The notes under the pieces are model-generated. The model did no database searches. It had not been told where the DNA came from and was given only the letters and a program-made list of their open reading frames with translations. 64,000 nucleotides of DNA from Streptomyces cathayae (GTDB taxonomy: Bacteria > Actinomycetota > Actinomycetes > Streptomycetales > Streptomycetaceae), in contig NZ_CP121682.1 of NCBI RefSeq assembly GCF_029760955.1, forward strand, positions 6,386,001 to 6,450,000. The letters are read 5' to 3'. Below, piece after piece: positions 1-9,290 of this stretch. The position numbers and the translations under genes were made by a program. Within the stretch, counting starts at the first letter, position 1, and every line of letters begins with the position of its first letter.

Positions 1-2
1 CC

Positions 3-1205
3 CTGCTGGGCATCACCATCCGCCCCGGTGACGCCCTCCTGCTCGAACCCCGCTCCGGGTACGTCTACGAGATCGTCCCGAAGAGCGAGGTCGAGGAGCT
101 CGTCCTCGAAGAGGTCCCCGACATCGGCTACGAGCAGATCGGCGGCCTCGGCAACCAGATCGAAGCCATCCGCGACGCCGTCGAGCTGCCCTACCTCTAC
201 CCGGACCTGTTCAGGGAGCACGAACTGCGCCCGCCCAAGGGCGTACTGCTCTACGGGCCTCCCGGATGCGGCAAGACGCTCATCGCCAAGGCCGTCGCCA
301 ACTCGCTGGCCAAGAAGGTCGCCGAGGTCACCGGCCAGGCCGCCGGCAAGAGCTTCTTCCTCAACATCAAGGGCCCCGAGCTGCTGAACAAGTACGTCGG
401 CGAGACCGAGCGGCAGATCCGCCTGGTCTTCCAGCGGGCCCGTGAGAAGGCCAGCGAGGGCACCCCCGTCATCGTCTTCTTCGACGAGATGGAATCCCTC
501 TTCCGCACCCGCGGCTCCGGCGTCAGCTCCGACGTGGAGAACACCATCGTCCCGCAGCTCCTCGCCGAGATCGACGGCGTGGAGGGCCTGGAGAACGTGG
601 TCGTGATCGGTGCCTCCAACCGTGAGGACATGATCGACCCCGCCATCCTGCGGCCCGGCCGGCTCGATGTGAAGATCAAGATCGAACGTCCGGACGCCGA
701 GGCGGCCAAGGACATCTTCGGCAAGTACCTCACCCAGCGCCTCCCGCTGCACGGCGACGACGTCGCCGAGCACGGCGGTGACAGGGGCACGACGGTCCAG
801 AGCATGATCCAGACCGCGGTGGAACAGATGTACGCCGAAAGCGAGGAAAACCGCTTCCTGGAAGTCACGTACGCCAACGGAGACAAGGAAGTCCTCTACT
901 TCAAGGACTTCAACTCCGGCGCCATGATCGAGAACATCGTCGGCCGCGCCAAGAAGATGGCGATCAAGGACTTCCTCGAGAAGAGCCAGAAGGGTCTCCG
1001 CGTCTCCCACCTGCTCCAGGCGTGTGTGGACGAGTTCAAGGAGAACGAGGACCTGCCCAACACCACCAACCCCGACGACTGGGCCCGCATCTCCGGTAAG
1101 AAGGGTGAGCGGATTGTTTACATCCGTACCCTCATCACCGGAAAGCAGGGTGCGGACACGGGACGCTCCATCGACACGGTGGCAAACACCGGTCAGTACC
1201 TGTAA
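3..1205 (+). CDS. arc: Proteasome-associated AAA ATPase Arc/Mpa, C-terminal part (5' end outside window)
   Basis: About 400 codons of the hexameric AAA ATPase that recognises pupylated proteins and threads them into the 20S proteasome. The visible part begins in the OB-type inter-domain region, then shows Walker A GPPGCGKT, Walker B VIVFFDE, a sensor region around GASNRED and an arginine-finger region around LRPGRLD. The protein ends in GQYL, the C-terminal motif by which Arc/Mpa docks on and opens the proteasome gate. The N-terminal coiled coil that binds Pup lies upstream of the window. dop and pup follow on the same strand, which fits the conserved actinobacterial order. Identification is secure; only completeness is limited by the window edge. 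Confidence 0.96.
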   Translation: MLGITIRPGDALLLEPRSGYVYEIVPKSEVEELVLEEVPDIGYEQIGGLGNQIEAIRDAVELPYLYPDLFREHELRPPKGVLLYGPPGCGKTLIAKAVANSLAKKVAEVTGQAAGKSFFLNIKGPELLNKYVGETERQIRLVFQRAREKASEGTPVIVFFDEMESLFRTRGSGVSSDVENTIVPQLLAEIDGVEGLENVVVIGASNREDMIDPAILRPGRLDVKIKIERPDAEAAKDIFGKYLTQRLPLHGDDVAEHGGDRGTTVQSMIQTAVEQMYAESEENRFLEVTYANGDKEVLYFKDFNSGAMIENIVGRAKKMAIKDFLEKSQKGLRVSHLLQACVDEFKENEDLPNTTNPDDWARISGKKGERIVYIRTLITGKQGADTGRSIDTVANTGQYL

Positions 1206-1258
1206 AAAGCAGGGCGGCTGCGGGTGCCCTCGACGGGGTACTCGCAGCCGACTGCTTT
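1206..1258 (+). terminator. Terminator-like hairpin after arc
   Basis: Directly after the arc stop, AAAGCAG and CGGCTGCG on the left pair with CGCAGCCG and CTGCTTT on the right. Two stem blocks are separated by small mismatches. It probably ends the arc transcript and separates it from dop. Confidence 0.65.
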
Positions 1259-1440
1259 CCGGGAAACGACCGGGAACACGGCAAAGAGGCAAATGATCTC
1301 CCCACCAGCGCAAAGGCGTTCTAGGCTCTTCGGTACCGCCGAGTCGCGCAGTGCGGGGACGGGCACCGCACACGCACGGAGCGCCAGCGGTACTTGAGCA
1401 GCGCCCCCGACCGGGGACGCCGCCGGGCAAGGAGGGCCGC

Positions 1441-2952
1441 ATGACTGTACGGCGAGTAATGGGCATCGAGACGGAGTACGGGATCTCCGTCCCCGGCCAT
1501 CCCAACGCCAATGCCATGCTCACCTCGTCCCAGATCGTGAACGCCTACGCGGCGGCGATGCACCGGGCCCGCCGGGCCCGCTGGGACTTCGAGGAGGAGA
1601 ACCCGCTGCGCGACGCGCGAGGCTTCGACCTCGCACGTGAGGCCGCCGACGCCAGCCAGCTCACCGACGAGGACATCGGCCTCGCCAATGTCATCCTCAC
1701 CAACGGCGCGCGACTCTACGTCGACCACGCGCACCCCGAATACAGCGCTCCGGAGGTCACCAACCCCCGCGACGCCGTCCTCTGGGACAAGGCCGGGGAA
1801 CGCATCATGGCCGAGGCCGCGGAGCGGGCGGCGGCGCTCCCCGGCGCCCAGCCCATCCACCTGTACAAGAACAACACCGACAACAAGGGCGCCTCCTACG
1901 GCACCCACGAGAACTACCTGATGAAGCGGGAGACCCCGTTCTCGGACATCGTCCGCCACCTCACGCCGTTCTTCGTCTCCCGCCAGGTCTTCACCGGCGC
2001 GGGCCGCGTCGGCATCGGCCAGGACGGCCACGAGCACGGCTTCCAGCTCAGCCAGCGCGCGGACTACTTCGAGGTCGAGGTCGGCCTCGAGACCACGCTG
2101 AAGCGTCCCATCATCAACACCCGCGACGAACCGCACGCCGACGCCGAGAAACACCGCCGGCTCCACGTGATCATCGGTGACGCGAACCTGTCCGAGATCT
2201 CCACCTACCTGAAGCTCGGCACGACCGCGCTCGTCCTGTCGATGATCGAGGACGGCTTCATCGCCGTGGACCTCGCGGTCGACCAGCCCGTACGGACGCT
2301 GCACCAGGTCTCGCACGACCCGACGCTGAAACGGCTCGTCACCCTCCGCAGCGGCCGCACCCTCACCGCCGTCCAGCTCCAGATGGAGTACTACGAGCTC
2401 TCCCGCAAATACATCGAGGAGCGGTACGGGGCCGACGCCGACGACCAGACCAAGGACGTCCTGGCCCGCTGGGAGGACACCCTCAACCGCCTGGAGAACG
2501 ACCCCATGAGCCTGGCCGGCGAGCTGGACTGGGTCGCCAAGCGGGAACTCATGGAGGGCTACCGGCGCAGGGACGACCTGGACTGGGACGCCGCCCGACT
2601 GCACCTCGTCGACCTCCAGTACGCCGATGTGCGCCCCGACAAGGGGCTCTACAACCGTCTGGTCGCCCGCGGCCGCATGAAGCGGCTGCTGGACGAGAAG
2701 GAGATCGAGCGGGCCCGGACGAAGCCGCCGGAGGACACCCGCGCCTACTTCCGCGGCCGCTGCCTGGAGCAGTACGCGGACGATGTGGCGGCGGCCTCCT
2801 GGGACTCGGTGATCTTCGATCTGCCGGGCCGGGACTCGCTCCAACGCGTCCCAACCCTGGAACCGCTTCGCGGAACGCGTAATCACGTCAAGGAGCTCCT
2901 GGACCGCTGCCGCACGGCAGAAGACCTGGTCAGGGTGTTGTCCGGGAACTGA
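1441..2952 (+). CDS. dop: Deamidase/depupylase of Pup
   Basis: 503-residue carboxylate-amine-ligase-fold enzyme. It converts the C-terminal Gln of Pup to Glu so that PafA can use it, and it also removes Pup from targets. The N-terminus MGIETEYG carries the nucleotide/metal-binding glutamates, and Asp95 in [11 protein letters not shown] corresponds to the catalytic aspartate. A segment around residues 38-58, rich in Arg and Glu, is the loop that distinguishes Dop from PafA. The ATG at 1441 follows AAGGAGGG at 1429-1436; longer in-frame starts upstream lack such a site and the family N-terminus. pup is next downstream. Confidence 0.96.
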   Translation: MTVRRVMGIETEYGISVPGHPNANAMLTSSQIVNAYAAAMHRARRARWDFEEENPLRDARGFDLAREAADASQLTDEDIGLANVILTNGARLYVDHAHPEYSAPEVTNPRDAVLWDKAGERIMAEAAERAAALPGAQPIHLYKNNTDNKGASYGTHENYLMKRETPFSDIVRHLTPFFVSRQVFTGAGRVGIGQDGHEHGFQLSQRADYFEVEVGLETTLKRPIINTRDEPHADAEKHRRLHVIIGDANLSEISTYLKLGTTALVLSMIEDGFIAVDLAVDQPVRTLHQVSHDPTLKRLVTLRSGRTLTAVQLQMEYYELSRKYIEERYGADADDQTKDVLARWEDTLNRLENDPMSLAGELDWVAKRELMEGYRRRDDLDWDAARLHLVDLQYADVRPDKGLYNRLVARGRMKRLLDEKEIERARTKPPEDTRAYFRGRCLEQYADDVAAASWDSVIFDLPGRDSLQRVPTLEPLRGTRNHVKELLDRCRTAEDLVRVLSGN

Positions 2953-3140
2953 ACCACGATCCGGGAACCCGGGAGGGGCCGGCCGGGCAGGGTGGAAGAC
3001 CCCGGAGCCGGGAATCATCGAGACGGTCCCCGTACGTTGGAGCAAGTACGGGGGCACGGTCGGACCCGGCTTGTAGGGTCTGATCAACACTGATCGGCGC
3101 AATGCCGACCATGTCGGGCGAGCTGAGCGGGGTGAGGGTT

Positions 3141-3359
3141 ATGGCAACGAAGGACACCGGCGGCGGGCAGCAGAAGGCCACACGCTCCACGGAGGAGGTC
3201 GAGGAGCAGACGCAGGACGCGCAGGCTTCCGAGGACCTCAAGGAGCGCCAGGAGAAACTGAACGACGACGTGGACTCCGTACTCGACGAGATCGACGACG
3301 TCCTCGAGGAGAATGCCGAGGACTTCGTGCGGTCCTTCGTCCAGAAGGGCGGCCAGTAG
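3141..3359 (+). CDS. pup: Prokaryotic ubiquitin-like protein Pup
   Basis: 72-residue acidic, mostly disordered modifier ending in Gly-Gly-Gln. The terminal Gln has to be deamidated by Dop before ligation to lysines by PafA. The central to C-terminal part (DLKERQEKLNDDVDSVLDEI, then the ENAEDFV region) is the helical segment that binds the Arc coiled coil. The ATG at 3141 gives the canonical MATKDTGGG start. An in-frame ATG at 3102 would add 13 unconserved residues. The gene lies 188 bases after dop, so it may have its own promoter. Confidence 0.97.
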   Translation: MATKDTGGGQQKATRSTEEVEEQTQDAQASEDLKERQEKLNDDVDSVLDEIDDVLEENAEDFVRSFVQKGGQ

Positions 3360-3366
3360 ACCGGTT

Positions 3367-3387
3367 CGACCTTCGATTCGAAGGTCG
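3367..3387 (+). terminator. Hairpin just downstream of pup
   Basis: A perfect 9-bp inverted repeat, CGACCTTCG / CGAAGGTCG with loop ATT, begins 8 bases after the pup stop. There is no T tract, so it may be a weak terminator or an RNA-processing or stability element. It would favour pup mRNA over the downstream prcBA genes. Confidence 0.5.
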
Positions 3388-3420
3388 CGCGTCAGGGTCG
3401 TGGGTACGGGGGAGTAGCTG

Positions 3421-3674
3421 GTGAAGCGCTGCCCGCGGTGCGGTCGGTCCGCACCGCGGGCGGCCTTCGCCAGGGGCGGAATGCCCCGGCCATACATGTG
3501 GATCACTGCCGCAGGACGGGTAGGGTCCGTGGCGTACCGTGCATCAACTGCAATTCGGCCATCGGCAAGTTGGGAGACGATCCCGACGCCATCCGTCGGG
3601 CTGCCGCCTATCTGGAGGGAACCTCGTGGAAGCCAACACTCCTAGCACCGGGCGGCTGCCGGCCGCTTTCCTGA
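3421..3674 (+). pseudogene. Endonuclease VII-type HNH gene, internally deleted and frameshifted remnant
   Basis: A GTG at 3421 begins VKRCPRCG, a zinc-knuckle start typical of small recombination-endonuclease-VII-like proteins. The reading frame then runs into unrelated residues. In another frame, from about 3480 to the stop at 3674, the C-terminal half reads [16 protein letters not shown], then [20 protein letters not shown], the endonuclease VII HNH core. The middle of the family, with the first zinc ligands of the core, is missing. I read this as a deletion plus frameshift. Alternatively the second frame is used from a GTG at 3438 as a 78-residue protein. Its 3' end overlaps the start of prcB by 49 bases, so translation through it could still matter for prcB. 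Confidence 0.5.
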
Positions 3675-4471
3675 CGCCAGGGTCTTCCTCCTTCATGGAC
3701 TTCCTCTCCGATCATCAGCCCGAGATGCTGCCGGGGAAGCGGCAGCTGCCGCCCGTTCAGGGCGTGCTCGAGGCGCCGCACGGCACGACGATCGTGGCTG
3801 TGGGCTTTCCCGGGGGTGTCGTGCTCGCGGGTGACCGCCGGGCCACCATGGGCAACGTCATCGCGCAGCGGGACATCGAGAAGGTGTTCCCGGCGGACGA
3901 GTACTCGGCGGTGGGCATCGCCGGGACGGCGGGGCTCGCCGTGGAGATGGTGAAGCTGTTCCAGCTGGAGCTGGAGCACTTCGAGAAGGTCGAGGGGACG
4001 CAGCTGTCCCTGGAGGGCAAGGCGAACCGGCTGTCGACCATGATCCGGTCCAACCTCGCGATGGCGATGCAGGGCCTGGCCGTGGTCCCGCTGTTCGCGG
4101 GGTACGACACGGACCGGGAGAAGGGGCGGATCTTCTCCTACGACGTCACGGGCGGGCGCTCGGAGGAGCAGGGGTACGCCGCCACCGGTTCCGGGTCCGT
4201 CTTCGCGCGCAGCGCCATGAAGAAGCTCTTCCGGGACGACCTGAGCGAGACCGAGGCGACCACACTGGTCGTGCAGGCCCTGTACGACGCGGCGGACGAC
4301 GACTCGGCGACCGGCGGTCCCGATGTCGCCCGGCGGATCTACCCGATCGTCACGGTGATCACCGAGGACGGCTACCGCAGGCTCTCCGAGGACGAGGCGT
4401 CCGGGATCGCCCGGTCCGTGCTGGAGCGGCGGCTGGAGCAGCCGGACGGCCCGCGGGCCTCGCTGCTGTAG
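3626..4471 (+). CDS. prcB: 20S proteasome beta subunit precursor
   Basis: 281-residue catalytic subunit. Residues 1-53 form a propeptide (it contains [13 protein letters not shown]) removed at His52-Gly53/Thr54, which exposes the N-terminal nucleophile Thr54 in [11 protein letters not shown]. The conserved GDRRAT, GIAGTAG and ATGSG segments of Ntn hydrolases follow. The GTG at 3626 is preceded by GGAGGGA at 3614-3620 and gives VEANT, the expected start. It assembles with PrcA into the four-ring core particle. The start lies inside the endonuclease VII remnant. Confidence 0.96.
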   Translation: MEANTPSTGRLPAAFLTPGSSSFMDFLSDHQPEMLPGKRQLPPVQGVLEAPHGTTIVAVGFPGGVVLAGDRRATMGNVIAQRDIEKVFPADEYSAVGIAGTAGLAVEMVKLFQLELEHFEKVEGTQLSLEGKANRLSTMIRSNLAMAMQGLAVVPLFAGYDTDREKGRIFSYDVTGGRSEEQGYAATGSGSVFARSAMKKLFRDDLSETEATTLVVQALYDAADDDSATGGPDVARRIYPIVTVITEDGYRRLSEDEASGIARSVLERRLEQPDGPRASLL

Positions 4472-4535
4472 GGCGGGCGGTTCGATGCCGAGGGACCTCC
4501 ATCCAGTGACTTCGACAGAAAGGGACGGTTGACCC

Positions 4536-5303
4536 GTGTCGACGCCGTTCTATGTCTCACCCCAGCAGGCGATGGCCGACCGGGCGGAGTACGCCCGCAA
4601 GGGGATCGCCCGTGGCCGCAGCCTGGTCGTGCTGCAGTACGCCGACGGCATCGTGTTCGTCGGTGAGAACCCGTCCCGTGCGCTGCACAAGTTCAGCGAG
4701 ATCTACGACCGGATCGGCTTCGCCGCCGCCGGCAAGTACAACGAGTACGAGAACCTGCGGATCGGCGGTGTGCGCTACGCCGATCTGCGGGGTTACACCT
4801 ATGACCGTGACGACGTGACCGCCCGGGGCCTGGCGAACGTGTACGCGCAGACGCTGGGGACGATCTTCTCGAGTGCGGCGGAGAAGCCGTACGAGGTGGA
4901 GCTGGTGGTGGCCGAGGTCGGGGAGACCCCGGAGGGCGACCAGATCTACCGGTTGCCGCACGACGGTTCCATCGTGGACGAGCACGGCTCGGTCGCGGTG
5001 GGGGGCAACGCGGAGCAGATCAGCGGGTACCTGGATCAGCGCCACCGGGACGGGATGACGCTGGCCGAGGCGCTGGAGCTGGCGGTGCAGTCGCTGTCGC
5101 GGGACACCAACGGCGGTGAGCGGGAGATTCCCGCGGAGCGGCTGGAGGTGGCGGTGCTGGACCGCACGCGGCCGCAGCAGCGGAAGTTCCGGCGGATCAC
5201 GGGGCGGCAGCTGGCGCGGCTGCTGGAGGCCGGTGGTGCGGAGACGGCGTCCGAGGCGGAGGCCGACGCGGACACGGAGACCGGGGCCGAGAGCGAGGAG
5301 TAG
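4536..5303 (+). CDS. prcA: 20S proteasome alpha subunit
   Basis: 255-residue outer-ring subunit of the proteasome core, lacking a propeptide and a catalytic threonine. The N-terminus [20 protein letters not shown] forms the gate and the helix against which the GQYL tail of Arc docks. The rest is the Ntn-fold alpha type ([27 protein letters not shown]). The C-terminus is a non-conserved acidic tail ([16 protein letters not shown]). The GTG at 4536 is used, 64 bases after prcB and probably co-transcribed with it. Confidence 0.96.
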   Translation: MSTPFYVSPQQAMADRAEYARKGIARGRSLVVLQYADGIVFVGENPSRALHKFSEIYDRIGFAAAGKYNEYENLRIGGVRYADLRGYTYDRDDVTARGLANVYAQTLGTIFSSAAEKPYEVELVVAEVGETPEGDQIYRLPHDGSIVDEHGSVAVGGNAEQISGYLDQRHRDGMTLAEALELAVQSLSRDTNGGEREIPAERLEVAVLDRTRPQQRKFRRITGRQLARLLEAGGAETASEAEADADTETGAESEE

Positions 5304-5324
5304 GCACGTTCGAGCGGGCCTGCC

Positions 5325-5359
5325 GGCGACGGGGCGGGGGTCACCCCCGCCCCGTCGCC
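5325..5359. terminator. Bidirectional terminator between prcA and the lacI-type gene
   Basis: A perfect 16-bp inverted repeat (GGCGACGGGGCGGGGG and its complement) with a TCA loop lies between two convergent genes. It can serve prcA on the plus strand and the regulator on the minus strand. Confidence 0.75.
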
Positions 5360-5367
5360 TGTCTGTC

Positions 5368-6384
5368 TCAGGGGGGTGCGGTGGCCGGGCCGGTCGATCC
5401 CCGGAGCACCAGGTGGACGGGGATGTCCCCGGCCTCGGGGGCGCGGTGGTCCAGGACCGCGAGGAGGGCCTGCATGCCGCGTTCGCCGAAGAGCTCCGCG
5501 TCGAGGCGGACCGTGGTGAGTTCCGGGTCGAGGGCCGTGGCCAGGGCCAGGTCGTCGAAGCCGGTGACGGAGAGGTCGTCGGGGACGCGCAGGCCCAGGC
5601 GGCGGGCCGCCTTGTAGGTGCCGGCCGCGAGCTGGTCGTCGTCGCAGACGACGGCGGTGGGGCGGTCGGGTCCGGCCAGGGCGGCCAGGGCGGCGGTGAC
5701 GGCGCCCTGGATGGAGATGGGTGAGCGGGCCGTGCGGAGCGTGGTGCCGGGGGTCGCGGCCAGTCGGGTGGTCAGTTCGCGGGCGCGTACCTCGAAGGTC
5801 CAGGAGGGGACGTCGGCGGCCAGGTGCAGGAAGCTGCGGTGGCCCAGGGCCACCAGATGGCGGGTGAGCCGGCGGATGCCGTCGGCGATGTCGAGGTTGA
5901 CCGTGGCGGCGCCCGGGTTGCTCTCGGGGTCGCTGTCGAGCATGACCAGGGGGAGCTGGTCGCCGCGGATGTCGGTCAGGGCGTCGGCGGCCATGGAGGA
6001 GGCGATGACGCCGTCGAGCGCGGCCTGCGCCGAGGCGAAGGGGTTGCGGGCGGGGCCGATGCCCTCGGGTGAGGGGTAGAGGACCACCCCGAAGCCGTGC
6101 TGGGCCGCGACGCGGGCGGCTCCGGTGTAGACGCCGGCGAAGAACTCGGTGGTGAGGGCGGGGACGACGAGAAGGACGGTGCGGGTGTGTCCGAGGCGTA
6201 GGTTGCGGGCGGCGAGGTTGGGGCGGTAGCCGAGGCGGTGCGCGGCGTCGCGTACGCGTTGTGCGGTGGCCTCCGAGACGCGGCCGCGCCATTTGTCGCC
6301 CATGACGAGGGACACGGCGGCCTGGGAGACGCCGGCGGCTCGGGCGACGTCCCTGCTCGTGGGGCGGATCTGGGCTCGGGCCAC
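5368..6384 (-). CDS. LacI-family transcriptional regulator
   Basis: 338 residues with an N-terminal helix-turn-helix (residues about 9-30, DVARAAGVSQAAVSLVMGDK), the hinge helix region ending near RLGYRPNLAARNL, and a periplasmic-binding-protein-like effector domain (TVLLVVPALTTEFF, then GVIASSM, TAVVCDDDQLA and SVTGFDDLALA). The start is a GTG. It is divergent from the MFS gene at 6525 across a 140-base gap that contains a strong inverted repeat, so it probably represses that transporter and itself. The inducer is unknown; the family usually senses sugars or nucleosides. It interrupts the proteasome gene set but has no evident role in it. Confidence 0.9.
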   Translation of the reverse strand: MARAQIRPTSRDVARAAGVSQAAVSLVMGDKWRGRVSEATAQRVRDAAHRLGYRPNLAARNLRLGHTRTVLLVVPALTTEFFAGVYTGAARVAAQHGFGVVLYPSPEGIGPARNPFASAQAALDGVIASSMAADALTDIRGDQLPLVMLDSDPESNPGAATVNLDIADGIRRLTRHLVALGHRSFLHLAADVPSWTFEVRARELTTRLAATPGTTLRTARSPISIQGAVTAALAALAGPDRPTAVVCDDDQLAAGTYKAARRLGLRVPDDLSVTGFDDLALATALDPELTTVRLDAELFGERGMQALLAVLDHRAPEAGDIPVHLVLRGSTGPATAPP

Positions 6385-6449
6385 CGTGGGGCCGCTCCTT
6401 CGTCTGGACTGCGTCCGGACTGCGTCTGGACTGGTGAACAGCCGACATG

Positions 6450-6478
6450 GTACGTATGGGAACCTTAGTTATACGTAC
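6450..6478. promoter_or_regulatory. Putative operator of the LacI/MFS divergon
   Basis: GTACGTAT at 6450-6457 and ATACGTAC at 6471-6478 form an 8-bp perfect inverted repeat with a 13-base spacer. It lies between the divergent regulator start (6384) and the transporter start (6525), where a LacI-type repressor would be expected to bind. Confidence 0.55.
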
Positions 6479-6524
6479 AACGTCGATGATTCCGGTGGAC
6501 GCCGGTAGTGAGTGGAGGCGCGGC

Positions 6525-7784
6525 ATGGCCACGGGATACCTGGAGATCCTCCGGGCGCGGCACGCCACTCGGCTGCTGGTGGGCACGCTGGTGGGGCGGC
6601 TGCCGAACGCGACCGCGGCCATCGCGATCGTGTTGTTCGTCCGCGCGCAGGGCGGTTCGTACAGTCTGGCCGGCGCCCTGGCGGCGGTGTACGGCGTCGC
6701 CAACGCGGTCGGCCAGCCGGTGCTGGGGCGCCTGGTGGATCTGCGGGGGCAGCCGCGGGTGCAGCTGCCGGCCGCGGTGCTGTCGGCGCTGGCGATGGCG
6801 GTCTTCGCCTTCGTGGGGATCGAGCCGCGGGCCGCGGCCTACGCGTCGGTGGCCGCCGCGGGGCTGTTCACGCCGCCGCTGGAGGGCGGACTGCGGGCCC
6901 TGTGGTCCTCGGTGCTGCCCCGGGAGGAGCAGATCCACCGGGCGTACGCGATGGACGCGGTGGCGCAGGAGGTCATGTTCACCGTCGGGCCGCTGCTCGT
7001 GACGGTGTGCGCGTCGCTGTGGTCGCCCCAGGTCGCGCTGCTGGTGCTGAACGTGCTGGGGGTGCTGGGCGCCCTGTCCGTGGTCGTGTCGGCGCCCTCG
7101 CGCGCGTGGCGGTCGGCGCCGCGTGAGGCGCACTGGCTGGGCGCGCTGCGCTCGCCGGGGCTGCTGGCGCTGCTGGGCGCCTTCCTGTTCATCGGTGTCG
7201 CGATGGGGTCCATCACGGTGGCGTCGGTGCCGTACGCGGACGGGCACGGGGGCGACCATGTGTACGGCTGGCTGATGACGGGCCTCGGTTTCGGCGCGCT
7301 CATCGGCGGTATGGCGTACGGGGCGCGGCAGTGGGCGGGTGAGCCGGCGCGGCGACTTCAGGTGCTGGTCGCGTTCCTGGCGGTGTGTTACCTGCCGCTG
7401 ACGCTGATGCCGGGCGCGGTGGCGATGACCTTCCTCACGGTGCTCGCGGGTGTGTTCCTGGCTCCGGTGATCGCCTGTGCCTTCGTGCTGGTGGACCGGC
7501 ACGCGCCGGCCGGGACGGTCACGGAGGCGTTCTCGTGGCTGGTGACGATGTTCACGGTGGGCGCTTCGGTGGGAACGGGCCTGACGGGCCCGGTGGTCGA
7601 GGGGGGCGGCGCGCAGTGGGGGTTCGCGGTTCCGGCCGCCGCGGGAACCGTGGCTTTGCTGGTTTTGATTTCCACCGGAAGGGTATTGGCGGTCGCCGTT
7701 CAGGGGGCGGTCGTTGCGGTCGGTTCGGAAAATGATCCGAACCGTGCCCTCGAACCTCGTTTGGGTTCAGGGGATCGGGCGTAA
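6525..7784 (+). CDS. Major facilitator superfamily transporter
   Basis: 419-residue integral membrane protein with about 12 hydrophobic segments, for example SYSLAGALAAVYGVANAVGQ, LLALLGAFLFIGVAMGSITV and GSENDPN-terminated tail. The loop GRLVDLRGQPR resembles the MFS loop 2-3 signature. It resembles sugar-efflux or drug-efflux type exporters; the substrate cannot be told. The ATG at 6525 (MATGYLEILRARHATRLL) follows GGAGG at 6514-6518. An in-frame ATG at 6447 would place the operator inside the gene. The stop lies 9 bases before pafA, whose promoter is probably embedded in the end of this gene. Confidence 0.85.
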   Translation: MATGYLEILRARHATRLLVGTLVGRLPNATAAIAIVLFVRAQGGSYSLAGALAAVYGVANAVGQPVLGRLVDLRGQPRVQLPAAVLSALAMAVFAFVGIEPRAAAYASVAAAGLFTPPLEGGLRALWSSVLPREEQIHRAYAMDAVAQEVMFTVGPLLVTVCASLWSPQVALLVLNVLGVLGALSVVVSAPSRAWRSAPREAHWLGALRSPGLLALLGAFLFIGVAMGSITVASVPYADGHGGDHVYGWLMTGLGFGALIGGMAYGARQWAGEPARRLQVLVAFLAVCYLPLTLMPGAVAMTFLTVLAGVFLAPVIACAFVLVDRHAPAGTVTEAFSWLVTMFTVGASVGTGLTGPVVEGGGAQWGFAVPAAAGTVALLVLISTGRVLAVAVQGAVVAVGSENDPNRALEPRLGSGDRA

Positions 7785-7787
7785 TGT
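7782..7787 (+). promoter_or_regulatory. Candidate -10 element for leaderless pafA
   Basis: TAATGT overlaps the stop of the MFS gene and lies 6 bases before the pafA ATG. Transcription would start at or next to the ATG. A TTGGGT at 7761-7766 could be a weak -35 with 15-base spacing. Confidence 0.35.
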
Positions 7788-7793
7788 TCAGTC

Positions 7794-9155
7794 ATGGACC
7801 GCCGCATTTTCGGGCTGGAGAACGAGTACGGCGTCACGTGCACGTTCAGGGGACAGCGGCGCCTGTCTCCTGACGAGGTGGCGCGGTACCTCTTCCGCCG
7901 TGTTGTGTCATGGGGCCGAAGCAGCAATGTTTTTCTGCGCAACGGCGCCCGTCTCTATCTCGACGTGGGGTCGCATCCGGAATACGCCACGCCCGAATGT
8001 GACAACGTGACCGAGCTGGTCACGCACGACAAGGCCGGGGAGCGCATTCTCGAAGGACTCCTGGTGGACGCCGAACGACGCCTGCACGAGGAGGGAATCG
8101 CGGGCGACGTCTACCTGTTCAAGAACAACACCGACTCGGCGGGCAACTCGTACGGGTGCCACGAGAACTATCTGGTGGCACGGCACGGGGAGTTCTCGCG
8201 ACTCGCTGACATCCTCATCCCGTTCCTGGTGACCCGCCAGTTGCTGTGCGGTGCCGGGAAGGTGCTGCAGACGCCGCGTGGAGCCGTCTACTGCGTCAGT
8301 CAGCGGGCGGAGCACATCTGGGAGGGCGTCTCCTCGGCGACGACCCGTTCCCGGCCGATCATCAACACGCGTGACGAACCGCACGCGGACGCCGAGCGCT
8401 ATCGTCGGCTGCACGTCATCGTGGGCGACTCGAACATGTCCGAGACGACCATGCTGCTGAAGGTCGGTGCCACCGATCTGGTGCTGCGCATGATCGAGGC
8501 GGGCACGGTGATGCGTGACCTCACCCTGGAGAACCCGATCCGGGCGATCCGTGAGGTGAGCCATGACATCACCGGCCGCCGCAAGGTCCGTCTGGCGAGC
8601 GGCCGTGAGGCCTCCGCGCTGGAGGTGCAGCGCGAGTACTACGAGAAGGCGCTGGACTTCTGCGAGCGTCGCGGTATCCGCACCGGCACCATCGAGCAGG
8701 TGCTCGAACTGTGGGGCCGTACGCTGGACGCGATCGAGGCCGAGGACCTCGACCGCATCGACACCGAGATCGACTGGGTCATGAAGTACAGGCTCATCGA
8801 GCGGTACCGGGCCAAGCACAACATGACCATGTCGCATCCGCGGGTCGCGCAGATAGACCTCGCCTACCACGACATCCACCGCCGTCGTGGTCTCTACTAC
8901 CTGCTGGAGAAGAAGGGGCAGGCCGCCCGGATCTGCAACGATCTGAAGATCTTCGAGGGCAAGTCCGTTCCGCCGCAGACCACCCGGGCGCGGTTGCGCG
9001 GTGACTTCATCCGCCGGGCGCAGGAACAGCGGCGGGACTTCACCGTCGACTGGGTCCATCTCAAGCTCAACGACCAGGCGCAGCGGACGGTGTTGTGCAA
9101 GGACCCGTTCCGGTCGGTGGACGAGCGGGTGGAGAAGCTGATCGCCGGGATGTGA
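7794..9155 (+). CDS. pafA: Pup-protein ligase
   Basis: 453 residues, homologous to Dop. It phosphorylates the C-terminal Glu of deamidated Pup with ATP and joins it to substrate lysines. The metal/ATP-binding Glu9 lies in FGLENEYGV and the catalytic Asp57 in [12 protein letters not shown]. The Dop-specific loop is absent. Shared motifs include [20 protein letters not shown]. The ATG at 7794 gives the canonical [13 protein letters not shown]; there is no ribosome-binding site, and a leaderless start is likely. It is separated from dop and pup by the LacI/MFS pair. Confidence 0.96.
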   Translation: MDRRIFGLENEYGVTCTFRGQRRLSPDEVARYLFRRVVSWGRSSNVFLRNGARLYLDVGSHPEYATPECDNVTELVTHDKAGERILEGLLVDAERRLHEEGIAGDVYLFKNNTDSAGNSYGCHENYLVARHGEFSRLADILIPFLVTRQLLCGAGKVLQTPRGAVYCVSQRAEHIWEGVSSATTRSRPIINTRDEPHADAERYRRLHVIVGDSNMSETTMLLKVGATDLVLRMIEAGTVMRDLTLENPIRAIREVSHDITGRRKVRLASGREASALEVQREYYEKALDFCERRGIRTGTIEQVLELWGRTLDAIEAEDLDRIDTEIDWVMKYRLIERYRAKHNMTMSHPRVAQIDLAYHDIHRRRGLYYLLEKKGQAARICNDLKIFEGKSVPPQTTRARLRGDFIRRAQEQRRDFTVDWVHLKLNDQAQRTVLCKDPFRSVDERVEKLIAGM

Positions 9156-9163
9156 GACAGGGA

Positions 9164-9228
9164 GTTCCGCGGATCCGACGAACCGCGGAACGCCACACGG
9201 GCGCCGCACGTTACTCAGTGCGGCGCCC
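9164..9228 (+). terminator. Two successive hairpins after pafA
   Basis: A 9-bp inverted repeat (GTTCCGCGG / CCGCGGAAC, 9164-9191) is followed by an 11-bp perfect stem (GGGCGCCGCAC / GTGCGGCGCCC, 9199-9228) with an 8-base loop. The second is the likely terminator. Confidence 0.7.
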
Positions 9229-9290
9229 TTCCCACGCCGTAGAGTTGCGCGGACGCCACCCACAGGATCAACGATTACGAGGCCCCCACC

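Noticed and set aside
1321..3102. Long minus-strand frame opposite dop
   Set aside because: dop has unambiguous family motifs on the plus strand, and the antisense frame has no recognisable domain or start signal.
5036..6703. Long minus-strand frame overlapping lacI in another frame
   Set aside because: Composition is low-complexity Arg/Pro/His. The LacI reading frame with clear helix-turn-helix explains the same DNA.
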